Shown here one piece after another: positions 17,701 to 30,025 of a stretch of DNA of 64,000 bases (position 1 is its first letter; each line of letters begins with the position of its first letter). Source of the DNA: Pagrus major (taxonomy: Eukaryota > Chordata > Actinopteri > Spariformes > Sparidae); contig NC_133230.1 of NCBI RefSeq assembly GCF_040436345.1, positions 23,942,197 to 24,006,196 on the forward strand. The letters are read 5' to 3'. Under the pieces are notes generated by a model, which worked only from the letters and a program-made list of their open reading frames with translations, ran no database searches and was not told the DNA's origin. The position numbers and the translations under genes were made by a program.

Positions 17701-20698
17701 ATCCCAAGGTTCTTTTTGACAGATCTACGTTTCTTGTTCGAGAATCCAAAAGAGTGACCAGATTCCAGAGGAAGCTTTCGTTTTGAGGAAGGCGTTGCAA
17801 TCACAGGAGTTGCGGAGGAAAAGACTGGCAAAAATCAGAAGAGAATTAATGTCTTTGAATGCGCAGGATTTGCCGTTTTTGTATTTAAAAGCATTGCAAA
17901 GATGATTCTGAGCCAAGGCACTGAGAATTAGCATTCATTGTAAAGGATGATCCATGCAAATGGAAGGCAGAAAAGCAAAGACAAGACATTTGAAACCAGG
18001 CATAATTTCACATCATTCATATGACTTCTTATTCATGATCAAGGCCAATGTGAATCTATTTTATTTGAAGCGCTCCAGAAGACAGAAAGCTCATTGTTTT
18101 ATGTGCACAGCAGATGGATTACTTCAGTATCATCATGCTATATGACAGGCAACATCATCTCATCCGACCACAGTACCTACCAAAACTGTCTGACTGGGGG
18201 GCTTTTGTTGGTGTTCTATTAGTTTTTATCTTATTCAGAGCACCATTGACCATATCTGAAATATGAGACAAACCGGACCATAGAAACAGTATTTACTGAC
18301 TAAAGCTGCTGCAAAACATTATTCATTCATTGGTAATGCGATACAGGGCTCTATTTTACATGGATATGTCTGTCTACTGTCACAAAATATTTCCAGAGTG
18401 GTTGCACCAGATGAGTTACAGTTTTCACCAAACAAATAATAGTCTTACCTCCAAAGCTGCGTCTGTGTCTCTTCTTCATCCCCGAGTTCAAGTCCAGCTC
18501 CTCAAGTTCATCATGAGTAGGGGACAGAACTCCCGCCTCACAGCCCATCATGGCTGGAATTTTCTCTTGAAGACACTGTGGCAACACACCTGGGACACAC
18601 AGACAGTCAAATATTAGCTAAAAAGCTACAGTACGGAATAACACTATGACTTGCAGGTAAAATGCCTCAAGTCAGGTCATACCAAAGCTGTGGGCATTCT
18701 CTATGAAGCAGTGTACTATGGCTGCCTGCAGCTTGAGGCGTCTCTCGGTGTTGGCGTTCATCTTCTCTGTACCGTCTCCAAAGTGAAGGAGGTTTGGGGC
18801 CAAGATTACAGACAAATTACTGCTGTCCATCTTATTCTCTGCACTCCTGTGATTAAACAAAGAAAAAACAGTAATGTTTTTATGAAGACCAAGATAAAAA
18901 GATGAAGAAAAAAAACATCTTAAACAAGGGATGGATGCTTCATAATAATCCAGAGAGAAGAATCCAACTAAATTAAACTCTGGCACCTCTTAGACACGTT
19001 GTTGAGGAAGTCAAAAAAGTGACGCAGGGCGGTTAGGTTTCTGTCTGGCAGCACACAGGACAGCAGAATGGTGGCAGACGTCCTGTCCTCCACTGTGGGG
19101 AGCTGCTGGGCCTTGAGAAAGGCCTCCTGCAGCTCTGTGGTCAGCACCGGCTCCGGCAGCTCCCTGAAGAACTGCTTCACCAGACCGGCCACATCACAGG
19201 GGAGTGCAGTGGACAAGCACTCCTCACCAGCGTCCAATTTTGCCTGAACAAACAAAACAGCTCTGTTGTGTTAGACCTTTCTCAGAGTCAAGGGCCCTCA
19301 GTGAATACAAGGTCGACTTCAGCCATCACTCACCCTGAGCGCTTTCAGGCGAATGACAGAGCCAGATTTTCTGAACAGGCCCTCGGTGTCGACGTGCGCC
19401 AGCAGTTTCATGCATGCGTCGACCAGAAAGCTAAGAGGGTAGGGAAATCTCATTAGCACAAAATGTACAAGGTAGGACATGAAATGACTTGCCAAATGTA
19501 AGCTCAAGTAAATAAGCATTTCGACTTGCCTTGGCACGCTCCCACATTCCATATTATAGTACGGTAAGTTCTCCAGGGACACCCCGAAAACCTTTGTCTG
19601 AGGGAACAATCAAACAATGAAAAATAGGACATTAAAATCCAATATTGATCACATTTAAACAGGCTACACGATAAGGAGGAGGAAAAATGTCCTGTCGGCT
19701 GGTAATTCATTCTAAAATCGCGTGCCAGCAGCATCACGGACCTGAGGTATTTGCCTCAGTCATGTTTTTTTTTTTTTTTTACTGCTATATTAAAAATGCT
19801 TATGGGTCAGTTTGATGGCTGGCAGCCAAACATTCCTATTGTTTCTGAGAACAACGATAAAAGCTACAACAGCCACTTAATGTTGGCTTTTAACCTCAAA
19901 GATCTTAATCTGTTCAGTGTGTTTTTTAGAGAAGAAGAATTACTTAATTTCGGTTCAACATTTCTTCACCAAGTCTGAGTTCAAGTGTGCTGTCTCTTAC
20001 CACATCTTAGGGCATTCCCTACAAATGCAGAAGTTCAGCATTCATTTGAAAACGTCACAAAGTCTCTTCCAACAAATCTTGTGACTCCTGTTAGCCATGA
20101 GTGACGTGCACAGGAAGAAACAAGGCTTTCAGAGTTCATTTGAAAATCAACCGACATTAAATTCAGTTATGGTCTTGCTAAAGTATGGGCTTTGCTTGCC
20201 AAAATGTCCAAAAGTCCACAAGAAAGTGCCACAAAGATTTATGAGAAAACATTGCCCTTTTTGTGTTTTGTTAGACTTGGCTTTTTGTTGCTGGTAAAGA
20301 AGTTTATGGTGTGAATAATCACGAGAACAGCCAAACAAAGCATCTGCACTGACTGACATGGGGTGACAACAGCCTGTGAACAAATGGGTTTCATCAGTGG
20401 GGGCATGCTTTCAGTAATATGCTAATCTGATTCAACAGATTAACAATAGTATGTCCAAGGCTGATACTGTGTGAACTTGCTGAATCTGCCATAACAGACT
20501 GTTATCAAGTCACAAATAAAATAAGTAAATTATGCTAAGTTACACTGGTTAAAGTTTTCCTTTACTTACCGAGCTGCTGGCTGCAGACTTGCAGCTGGCT
20601 GCTTTGTTTTTGTTCCAGTTCTTTGTCTTTATCCCGTACGCTGTGCGGAGATGCTGCACAGCCACTAAACGCATCACATTCTTCTCCATGACTTTCAT
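14759..20698 (-). CDS. arhgap11a: Rho GTPase-activating protein 11A (complete, 12 exons)
   Basis: ARHGAP11A is a RhoA-directed GAP with roles in mitosis, cytokinesis and neural progenitors. Coding exons in transcript order: 20570-20698, 19530-19597, 19334-19430, 18987-19243, 18683-18846, 18449-18589, 18181-18255, 17651-17824, 17422-17551, 17114-17222, 16319-16433, 14759-16218. They sum to 2919 nt, or 972 residues plus stop (human 1023). The RhoGAP domain covers about residues 44-245, with the arginine finger in GLFRKSGS (Arg86), [18 protein letters not shown] and [17 protein letters not shown]. Family-specific segments follow: [62 protein letters not shown] and the C-terminal [11 protein letters not shown]...TKPVDL. 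These match mammalian ARHGAP11A in order. The first ATG ([24 protein letters not shown]) aligns with the family start. The second intron has a GC donor, because only GC-AG splicing restores VPSFLVDAC. Confidence 0.97.
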
Positions 20699-21225
20699 TT
20701 TACACTTCTATCTTGTACTTCCAAAAGACCTTAAAAACACACTTCGTCCACTCTCTTCTGTCAGGACCAACGCAAACTTGACATCCGCAGTTATGCAAGT
20801 TCTGTCCTGACACGAACCTTTCCAACTTCACTTTCTCCAAACTTCTGCTAAGTCATCCTCACGTTAACTGCTCACGAGACGCCCGATCTTCACAAACAAC
20901 AGCCGACCGTCCCCTCAATAGTAAAAACTACAAAGGTGCTCAGTCCCATAGAGATGTAAACGACTCGATAAACGTGACAGTGCTGGCTTTAGCTGCAATG
21001 CAGTTAGCTAGCTAACGTTAGCCAGCTAGGTTAACGACTCGCATTCGCTCATTAAAAACCCTCACGCGGAAAACACGAAAGAGCTTCTCGGTGTCACACG
21101 ACTTGAAATGACTGTCTACCTGGTCTCAAACGTACTTCTTACTTCTTAATTACTTAGCTAGCTAACCGCATTGTGCTATGTTTCGCTCGTCAAATCGTTT
21201 GCAAGGCTGCTGTTTCCGCAGAGTA

Positions 21226-21265
21226 TTCAAACAGAGGCGCTCCCTACGTTATGCGCTCTGATTGG
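21226..21265 (-). promoter_or_regulatory. arhgap11a: arhgap11a promoter: CCAAT box plus CHR element
   Basis: Read on the minus strand, CCAAT (plus strand 21261-21265, inside CAGCCAATCAGAG) is followed 29 nt downstream by TTTGAA (21226-21231), a consensus cell-cycle genes homology region. A CCAAT box upstream of a CHR is the usual layout of G2/M genes controlled by NF-Y and MuvB/DREAM or MYB-MuvB. ARHGAP11A is a known G2/M-expressed gene. The block lies about 530 bp upstream of the start codon, just outside a GC-rich 5' segment. The assignment is by motif only. Confidence 0.6.
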
Positions 21266-21651
21266 CTGAAACCGCTCGAATAGCATTCTCTAGAGCGCGT
21301 GTTTTATTGCCCAGAGCAGCCCCGCTGGGCGGGGCGGTTTCCGTTGCACCAGATCAACGCTAAAGTGGACGCCTCTTTTCAACCGGTTGACTCTGTGATA
21401 GAAACTAGTCGCACCTTTAAAATGGGAAGCAACGTTGGACTTACAGGATCATGTTGTACACATTGTAACAAACAAACGCCCATTTTTGATTAAGTTGTAA
21501 CTATTATCGGATGTAATATCTTTCAACCTGTTTTTATGCTTCTGGCACATGATGTATAGTCACTGTGTAAACTATCTGATGATGCTTTGGAAATGAAAAC
21601 AATATTCATGTTTTTTGAGATCACACAGAGTGAGAGGACTGTATAGAAAAA

Positions 21652-22560
21652 TAGGGTGACCAGATCCAAATAAGCCAAATGTGGGACATAGGGTATGTTT
21701 GTGTGGGACAATGTGGGACACGTCACCAATTTATGGACGTAGTCTAAAATGTTGATATATTGTCTATCTAACTTTAAAAAATAAACATTTCTATTCTGTC
21801 TGGTAGCTCATAACATCTACGCTTTACCTTCTGGTTGATTTAGTAGCACACAATAGGACTATACAGGTTACAGGTAAGACCTTTATTTACCATGTGAAGG
21901 ACTTAATTATTACAGTTTAAGCAGCCTTGTTTATATTTTAGAAGCATCGTGTGTGTTTCTTTCACTTCGTGGGGGACCCATTAGTGTTTTTAATTCTCTC
22001 AAACATCTCTCCACGGAGGCAGGTGCGAGCACATCTGGAACTACAGCTGCTGATTTTGTTCGACCACATGGCTTTTTTTTTTTTTGCCATCTCCGAGTCT
22101 GGGAAAATGACGGGTGCTAGCTTACAACCTCAGTCTGCTGACCTGTATGGCTGGGAGTGCTGCACACCGTGGTAAATGCTGGTGATTTCAGCTGCTGTTA
22201 TCTTATCTGTCTGGCAGTCATCTTTGGGTTTCAGGAGGAATGTTTTCATAGATTGGCTCGTATCTTTTTGAGCCACACGTTTCTTATGAGACTCGCAGGT
22301 ACTGTGTCGCTTCAGGTCGTGTGAAATTGGGAAATAACTCGGTGAGAATCGTAAAGAGTCTCCTAGTCTCTGTTGTAGCTGCATCGTTGTTTTTTTGTGG
22401 TAGTTTCCAATATATTCTGCCAAAATCTGCATCCCTTTGACAGCTGCTGACACAGACCGGTGTAGTGCCGAAAAGAGACTGCTTGCCGAAAAACGACTGC
22501 CCCCGACGGGAACGCGCATCAGTTCAGAGGAAGTGGGCGTAGGTCTACTACGGGTCAGCT
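21652..22560 (-). mobile_element. Probable degraded transposon region
   Basis: It begins with the common fish repeat start TAGGGTGACCAGATCC and contains a decayed transposase-like ORF (22130-22519, minus). It has no host exon structure. The right end is near CCCCCGACGGGAACG. Boundaries are uncertain and no target duplication was found. Confidence 0.35.
22130..22519 (-). pseudogene. Fragment of a transposon-encoded protein (zinc-finger/hAT type)
   Basis: A 129-residue open frame. The segment SHDLKRHSTCESHKKR resembles the C-x-x-H end of the degenerate zinc finger near the N-terminus of many fish hAT-type transposases. The following KDTSQSMKTFLLKPKDD and TAAEITSIYHGVQHSQPYRS fit the linker and start of the next domain. 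There is no zinc-finger start, catalytic core or hAT dimerisation region, so it is a fragment. Family assignment rests on general resemblance only. Confidence 0.35.
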
Positions 22561-22730
22561 GGCAGACGCAGCACCGAGAGAAATGTTTTTTTTACTGTGC
22601 AGTCCTGTAGCCCAAGTGAAGAGGCTACGGAAAAAGAACGGCGCAGATAAAAAAAGTAACCTGATGTTTCCATAATGTAGGCTAGTTGTCAACAATTGAT
22701 GAGGGTAGATGCTTTACCTTGCCACTTTTA

Positions 22731-22760
22731 TTGTTGTTGTTGTTGTTGTTATCGTTGTTG
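22731..22760. repeat. (TTG)n trinucleotide repeat
   Basis: About ten TTG units with one ATCG interruption, between the transposase fragment and the tandem array. Confidence 0.9.
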
Positions 22761-22934
22761 CAATGTGATTTTACACCGCTTGGATCTATAAATAAAGTCA
22801 TAATTCAATATCCCTGTTTCAGTGATTTTATAACGAGGATTAGGAAATCAATGCAGAAAAGAATGCAGGAGTGTTTCCACGTCACATTAGATAGCAATCA
22901 TATAACACATACTAAGAAATTAGTAAGTGCTATC

Positions 22935-23105
22935 AGAGGTGGGTAATAACGATTTACATTTACTTCATTACATTTACTTAAGTAACTTTTTGGATAACTT
23001 GTACTTTTAAGAGCATAATTATGAATACAATAATGCAGTATATATAGAACTGTAGGCTAACTAACGGATTGCCTTTACATTCTGCATAACATTCTCTGTG
23101 TTTGC
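22935..23105. mobile_element. Left part of a fish repeat that hosts the palindromic array
   Basis: The text GAGGTGGGTAATAACG, TTTACTTAAGTAACTTTTT and GTACTTTTAAGAG is typical of a widespread fish DNA-transposon repeat. Similar text in reverse sense resumes at 26430-26530, after the array (TAAATGTAACTCCCAAAAAG, TTTCTCAAGTAAAAGT). The array therefore appears to sit inside one such element. Confidence 0.45.
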
Positions 23106-26100
23106 CAGGTGCACGTACAGTGAATTTGGTTAATATCACTGTGTCACTGTGCAGTCACTTTCCGGCAGGCCCTGCCGAAAAGTGACTGCACCCTGTAACT
23201 CTGGATTGGGAGGGGTTACATTCTCTATCTTTTCAGCATTAATAGTAGAGGAAACCAGGTGCATGTACAGTGAATTTGGTCAATATCACTCCTTGCAATA
23301 AGGACTTACAGGGTGCAGTCACTTTTTGGCAGGGCCTGCCGAAAAGTGACTGCACCCTGTAACTCTGGATTGGGAGGGGTTACATTCTCTGTCTTTTCAG
23401 CATTAATAGTAGAGGAAACCAGGTGCATGTACAGTGAATTTGGTCAATATCACTCCTTGCAATAAGGACTTACAGGGTGCAGTCACTTTTTGGCAGGGCC
23501 TGCCGAAAAGTGACTGCACCCTGTAACTCTGGATTGGGAGGGGTTACATTCTCTGTCTTTTCAGCATTAATAGTAGAGGAAACCAGGTGCGTGTACAGTG
23601 AATTTGGTCAATATCACTCCTTGCAATCCAGAGTTACAGGGTGCAGTCACTTTTCGGCAGGGCCTGCCAAAAAGTGACTGCACCCTGTAACTCTGGATTG
23701 GGAGGGTTACATTCTCTGTCTTTTCAGCATTAATAGTAGAGGAAACCAGGTGCATGTACAGTGAATTTGGTCAATATCACTCCTTGCAATAAGGACTTAC
23801 AGGGTGCAGTCACTTTTCGGCAGGGCCTGCCGAAAAGTGACTGCACCCTGTAACTCTGGATTGGGAGGGGTTACATTCTCTGTCTTTTCAGCATTAATAG
23901 TAGAGGAAACCAGGTGCGTGTACAGTGAATTTGGTCAATATCACTCCTTGCAATCCAGAGTTACAGGGTGCAGTCACTTTTTGGCAGGGCCTGCCGAAAA
24001 GTGACTGCACCCTGTAACTCTGGATTGGGAGGGGTTACATTCTCTGTCTTTTCAGCATTAATAGTAGAGGAAACCAGGTGCGTGTACAGTGAATTTGGTC
24101 AATATCACTCCTTGCAATCCAGAGTTACAGGGTGCAGTCACTTTTGACTGCACCCTGTAACTCTGGATTGGGAGGGGTTACATTCTCTGTCTTTTCAGCA
24201 TTAATAGTAGAGGAAACCAGGTGCATGTACAGTGAATTTGGTCAATATCACTCCTTGCAATAAGGACTTACAGGGTGCAGTCACTTTTCGGCAGGGCCTG
24301 CCGAAAAGTGACTGCACCCTGTAACTCTGGATTGGGAGGGGTTACATTCTCTGTCTTTTCAGCATTAGTAGTAGAGGAAACCAGGTGCATGTACAGTGAA
24401 TTTGGTCAATATCACTCCTTGCAATAAGGACTTACAGGGTGCAGTCACTTTTCGGCAGGGCCTGCCGAAAAGTGACTGCACCCTGTAACTCTGGATTGGG
24501 AGGGGTTACATTCTCTGTCTTTTCAGCATTAATAGTAGAGGAAACCAGGTGCATGGACAGTGAATTTGGTCAATATCACTCCTTGCAATAAGGACTTACA
24601 GGGTGCAGTCACTTTTCGGCAGGGCCTGCCAAAAAGTGACTGCACCCTGTAACTCTGGATTGGGAGGGGTTACATTCTCTGTCTTTTCAGCATTAATAGT
24701 AGAGGAAACCAGGTGCATGTACAGTGAATTTGGTCAATATCACTCCTTGCAATAAGGACTTACAGGGTGCAGTCACTTTTCGGCAGGGCCTGCCGAAAAG
24801 TGACTGCACCCTGTAACTCTGGATTGGGAGGGGTTACATTCTCTGTCTTTTCAGCATTAATAGTAGAGGAAACCAGGTGCATGTACAGTGAATTTGGTCA
24901 ATATCACTCCTTGCAATCCAGAGTTACAGGGTGCAGTCACTTTTTGGCAGGGCCTGCCGAAAAGTGACTGCACCCTGTAACTCTGGATTGGGAGGGGTTA
25001 CATTCTCTGTCTTTTCGGCATTAGTAGTAGAGGAAACCAGGTGCATGTACAGTGAATTTGGTCAATATCACTCCTTGCAATAAGGACTTACAGGGTGCAG
25101 TCACTTTTCGGCAGGGCCTGCCGAAAAGTGACTGCACCCTGTAACTCTGGATTGGGAGGGGTTACATTCTCTGTCTTTTCAGCATTAATAGTAGAGGAAA
25201 CCAGGTGCATGGACAGTGAATTTGGTCAATATCACTCCTTGCAATAAGGACTTACAGGGTGCAGTCACTTTTCGGCAGGGCCTGCCAAAAAGTGACTGCA
25301 CCCTGTAACTCTGGATTGGGAGGGGTTACATTCTCTGTCTTTTCAGCATTAATAGTAGAGGAAACCAGGTGCATGTACAGTGAATTTGGTCAATATCACT
25401 CCTTGCAATAAGGACTTACAGGCTCTGCCGAAAAGTGACTGCACCCTGTAACTCTGGATTGGGAGGGGTTACATTCTCTGTCTTTTCAGCATTAATAGTA
25501 GAGGAAACCAGGTGCATGGACAGTGAATTTGGTCAATATCACTCCTTGCAATAAGGACTTACAGGGTGCAGTCACTTTTCGGCAGGGCCTGCCAAAAAGT
25601 GACTGCACCCTGTAACTCTGGATTGGGAGGGGTTACATTCTCTGTCTTTTCAGCATTAATAGTAGAGGAAACCAGGTGCATGTACAGTGAATTTGGTCAA
25701 TATCACTCCTTGCAATAAGGACTTACAGGGTGCAGTCACTTTTCGGCAGGGCCTGCCGAAAAGTGACTGCACCCTGTAACTCTGGATTGGGAGGGGTTAC
25801 ATTCTCTGTCTTTTCAGCATTAATAGTAGAAGAAACCAGGTGCATGTACAGTGAATTTGGTCAATATCACTCCTTGCAATCCAGAGTTACAGGGTGCAGT
25901 CACTTTTTGGCAGGCTCTGCCGAAAAGTGGATTGGGAGGGGTTACATTCTCTGTCTTTTCAGCATTAATAGTAGAGGAAACCAGGTGCATGTACAGTGAA
26001 TTTGGTCAATATCACTCCTTGCAATCCAGAGTTACAGGGTGCAGTCACTTTTTGGCAGGCCCTGCCGAAAAGTGACTGCACCCTGTAACTCTGGATTGGG

Positions 26101-26347
26101 AGAGGTTACATTCTCTGTCTTTTCAGCATTAATAGTAGAGGAAACCAGGTGCATGTACAGTGAATTTGGTCAATATCACTCCTTGCAATCCAGAGTTACA
26201 GGGTGCAGTCACTTTTTGGCAGGGCCTGCCGAAAAGTGACTGCACCCTGTAACTCTGGATTGGGAGGGGTTACATTCTCTGTCTTTTCAGCATTAATAGT
26301 AGAGGAAACCAGGTGCGTGTACAGTGAATTTGGTCAATATCACTCCT
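23106..26347. repeat. Palindromic tandem array: about 20 units of roughly 163 bp
   Basis: About 20 head-to-tail units were counted by the recurring GGATTGGGAGGGG block. Most spacings are 163-165 bp, with three shortened units of 143-145 bp. Each unit has two halves. The first is a palindrome: GGGTGCAGTCACTTTTCGGC and its reverse complement around one central base, a 47-bp inverted repeat. In the units that read CAATCCAGAGTTACAG it extends to 77 bp. The second half is a spacer of about 85 bp containing TTCAGCATTAATAGTAGAGG, GAAACCAGGTGCATG and ACAGTGAATTTGGTCAATAT. There are two unit types: about 7 with the long palindrome and about 12 whose left arm reads CAATAAGGACTTACAG. The first and last units merge into flanking repeat DNA. 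There is no credible coding function; near-identical 66-residue frames on the plus strand follow from the repeat. Confidence 0.95.
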
Positions 26348-26540
26348 CGATGACAGCTGTCCCTCCTTTCTTCACATCCCATTCTGCTAGACACTGCAGC
26401 CTATTAACATAATCTTTATATTTTTATACACAGTCATCTTCATAACTAATAAATGTAACTCCCAAAAAGGTAAGTACACCAGTAAATGTTTCTCAAGTAA
26501 AAGTAAATGTTCACTACTGTCTTCAACCACTAGGTGGAAG
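26348..26540. mobile_element. Right part of the repeat hosting the palindromic array
   Basis: After the last CAATATCACTCC the sequence leaves the array unit and runs into CTAATAAATGTAACTCCC, GTAAGTACACCAGTAAATG and TCTCAAGTAAAAGTAAATG. This mirrors the left flank at 22935-23060. The right end is unclear. Confidence 0.4.
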
Positions 26541-27164
26541 CATCACCATCCATGTTTCAGCAAACTCTTGAGCATACCAGTGTGGGTGGAGTGGCATGAC
26601 ACAGGATCACACAGGGAGGTGGTGTACACAGGTGTCACACTACATAATGACAGTCACTCATTATTTTGTGTACTAGCAGAGCGGTGAGCATGACAGACCA
26701 TGGTTGAATGGACAAGGAGTGAATACAAATTGAGAAAACCAGTGGAAAAGGTAAATCTCAAGGTAAATTCTGAAAATTGGCAATATCTAAAAGACAAAGC
26801 AGAAGAGTGTCTTTAGATCACAACCTCTATCTCCCTGAACTTTAACTTTCTATTTGCTTGAAGTAACAGTTCTTTGTCAATGTTTATCCGCTGTATTGTC
26901 TGGTTTATGATGATGATCTGAAGTTAAAAAGATGCTAACATGTTGATGCTGATGTGACTGCTATTTGGGTATAAGAACAGTAGGCTGCATGTTTTTAAAA
27001 TGGTAGACAGGGGTCCAAAAATAATTTGAAATGATATATATATATATACATATATGTATATATGTATATATGTATGCATTGTTTAACTCCACAAAGTTAT
27101 CCAAATCCCTGCATTTATCTGCTCATGCTGCTTGTTTTCTGCCGGTCAAAAACAGTACAGGAGA
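26541..27164. other. Intergenic region between the array and the actc1 3' end
   Basis: No coding or RNA gene was seen. The region contains a TA/TATG microsatellite (27033-27077) and otherwise unremarkable AT-rich DNA. Confidence 0.6.
27033..27077. repeat. (TA)n/(TATG)n microsatellite
   Basis: Alternating TA and TATG/TACA units about 190 bp downstream of the actc1 stop codon. Confidence 0.9.
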
Positions 27165-27184
27165 TACTCTCACAAGGGCTTATC

Positions 27185-27190
27185 TTTATT
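27185..27190 (-). terminator. actc1: actc1 poly(A) signal
   Basis: A minus-strand AATAAA (plus TTTATT), 74 bp after the stop codon, predicts a short 3'UTR of about 95-100 nt. It is the first canonical signal downstream. Confidence 0.6.
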
Positions 27191-27263
27191 ACAGAACATA
27201 CACATATATATACAGGAGACAACAACGTACAAATGCATGGACGAAAGGCGGTTGGTTGTGTGT

Positions 27264-29271
<2,008 letters not shown>

Positions 29272-29554
29272 CTGAAATTTTGAGGGAGGGGTGAGAAGGT
29301 TTAGGCTGGGTGTTAGGAAGGAACAGCTGTCTAAACTGCCTCTCATGGAATACGAAGCACAAAGGCCTGTTATAATTGAACAATCACAGACACTTTATCG
29401 CTGGAGTGGCTGATGATGTGATGACTAGACCTGCTATATCTGGAGGAGTCAGTGACATAATCAATAAATCATGCACATGATTAAAGGGGCAGGCTGTCAT
29501 TTTAGAGAAGGAATTCGAACTCAGAATTTTGATATGTACAATATTAATAAGGTA

Positions 29555-30025
29555 CTAATAAAATTAATATTGTATTAGCACCCAGAGGCATGTTTAATTA
29601 GCTGTCTATACATAGCACCCCTTCATATTCTGCCCCCTGTTTCTTATAACTGAGAATAGTTATTATAATTAATAATAATAACACTTTTTGAAGCTAGAAA
29701 GGTGGCAGGGTCCGCCACATAAACAGTATGAAATTGTGTTGTCCTTTAAAGGTAGTTTGTTTATTCAGTCATGAAAATGAAGAAAGTTTGTTTAAACATA
29801 AAAAAACAGTCAATGAAGATCTTTCTCTTTCATCCCCAAAACTACATAGTGCACCTTTAATACATGCATTAGCAGGGATCTAGATGGTATTTAAAGACCT
29901 GCCAACACTATCTCAACTGCTCTGGACTTATTATCACCTTCAAACACTAACACACCTCAATGGGTGCTATGTATAGGCAGCTAATTAAAACATGCCTCTG
30001 GGTGCTATTTTGGTGCTAACCTTGT
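29555..30025. mobile_element. Foldback element in actc1 intron 1, with a nested dispersed repeat
   Basis: Sequence at about 29576-29625 and the reverse complement of about 29960-30010 match almost perfectly for about 48 bp, sharing GGTGCTATGTATAG, CAGCTAATTAAA and ACATGCCTCTGGGTGCTA. Between the arms lies the second copy of the dispersed repeat first seen at 9617-9765. The true element ends and target duplication are not resolved. Confidence 0.6.
29685..29800. repeat. Dispersed repeat, copy 2
   Basis: It shares GAAGCTAGAAAGGTGGCAGG and the following blocks with 9617-9765 and lies between the two inverted arms of the foldback structure. The nearby end ATAGTGCACCTTTAA resembles the termini of the MITE at 56847-57220. 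Confidence 0.65.

Noticed and set aside
22130-22519. A host zinc-finger gene
   Set aside because: Single fragment with no complete domain, inside transposon-like DNA. Kept only as a transposon pseudogene.
23106-26347. Possible CRISPR-like array because of regular repeats and palindromic units
   Set aside because: The units are contiguous, spacers are the same sequence in each unit, and the DNA is from an animal nucleus. It is a satellite-like array.
23477-26412. Repeated 66-89 residue open frames with near-identical sequence (MQSLFGRACRKV... type)
   Set aside because: They are frames through the palindromic array units, recur with the 163-bp period, and have no start context or splice or domain support.
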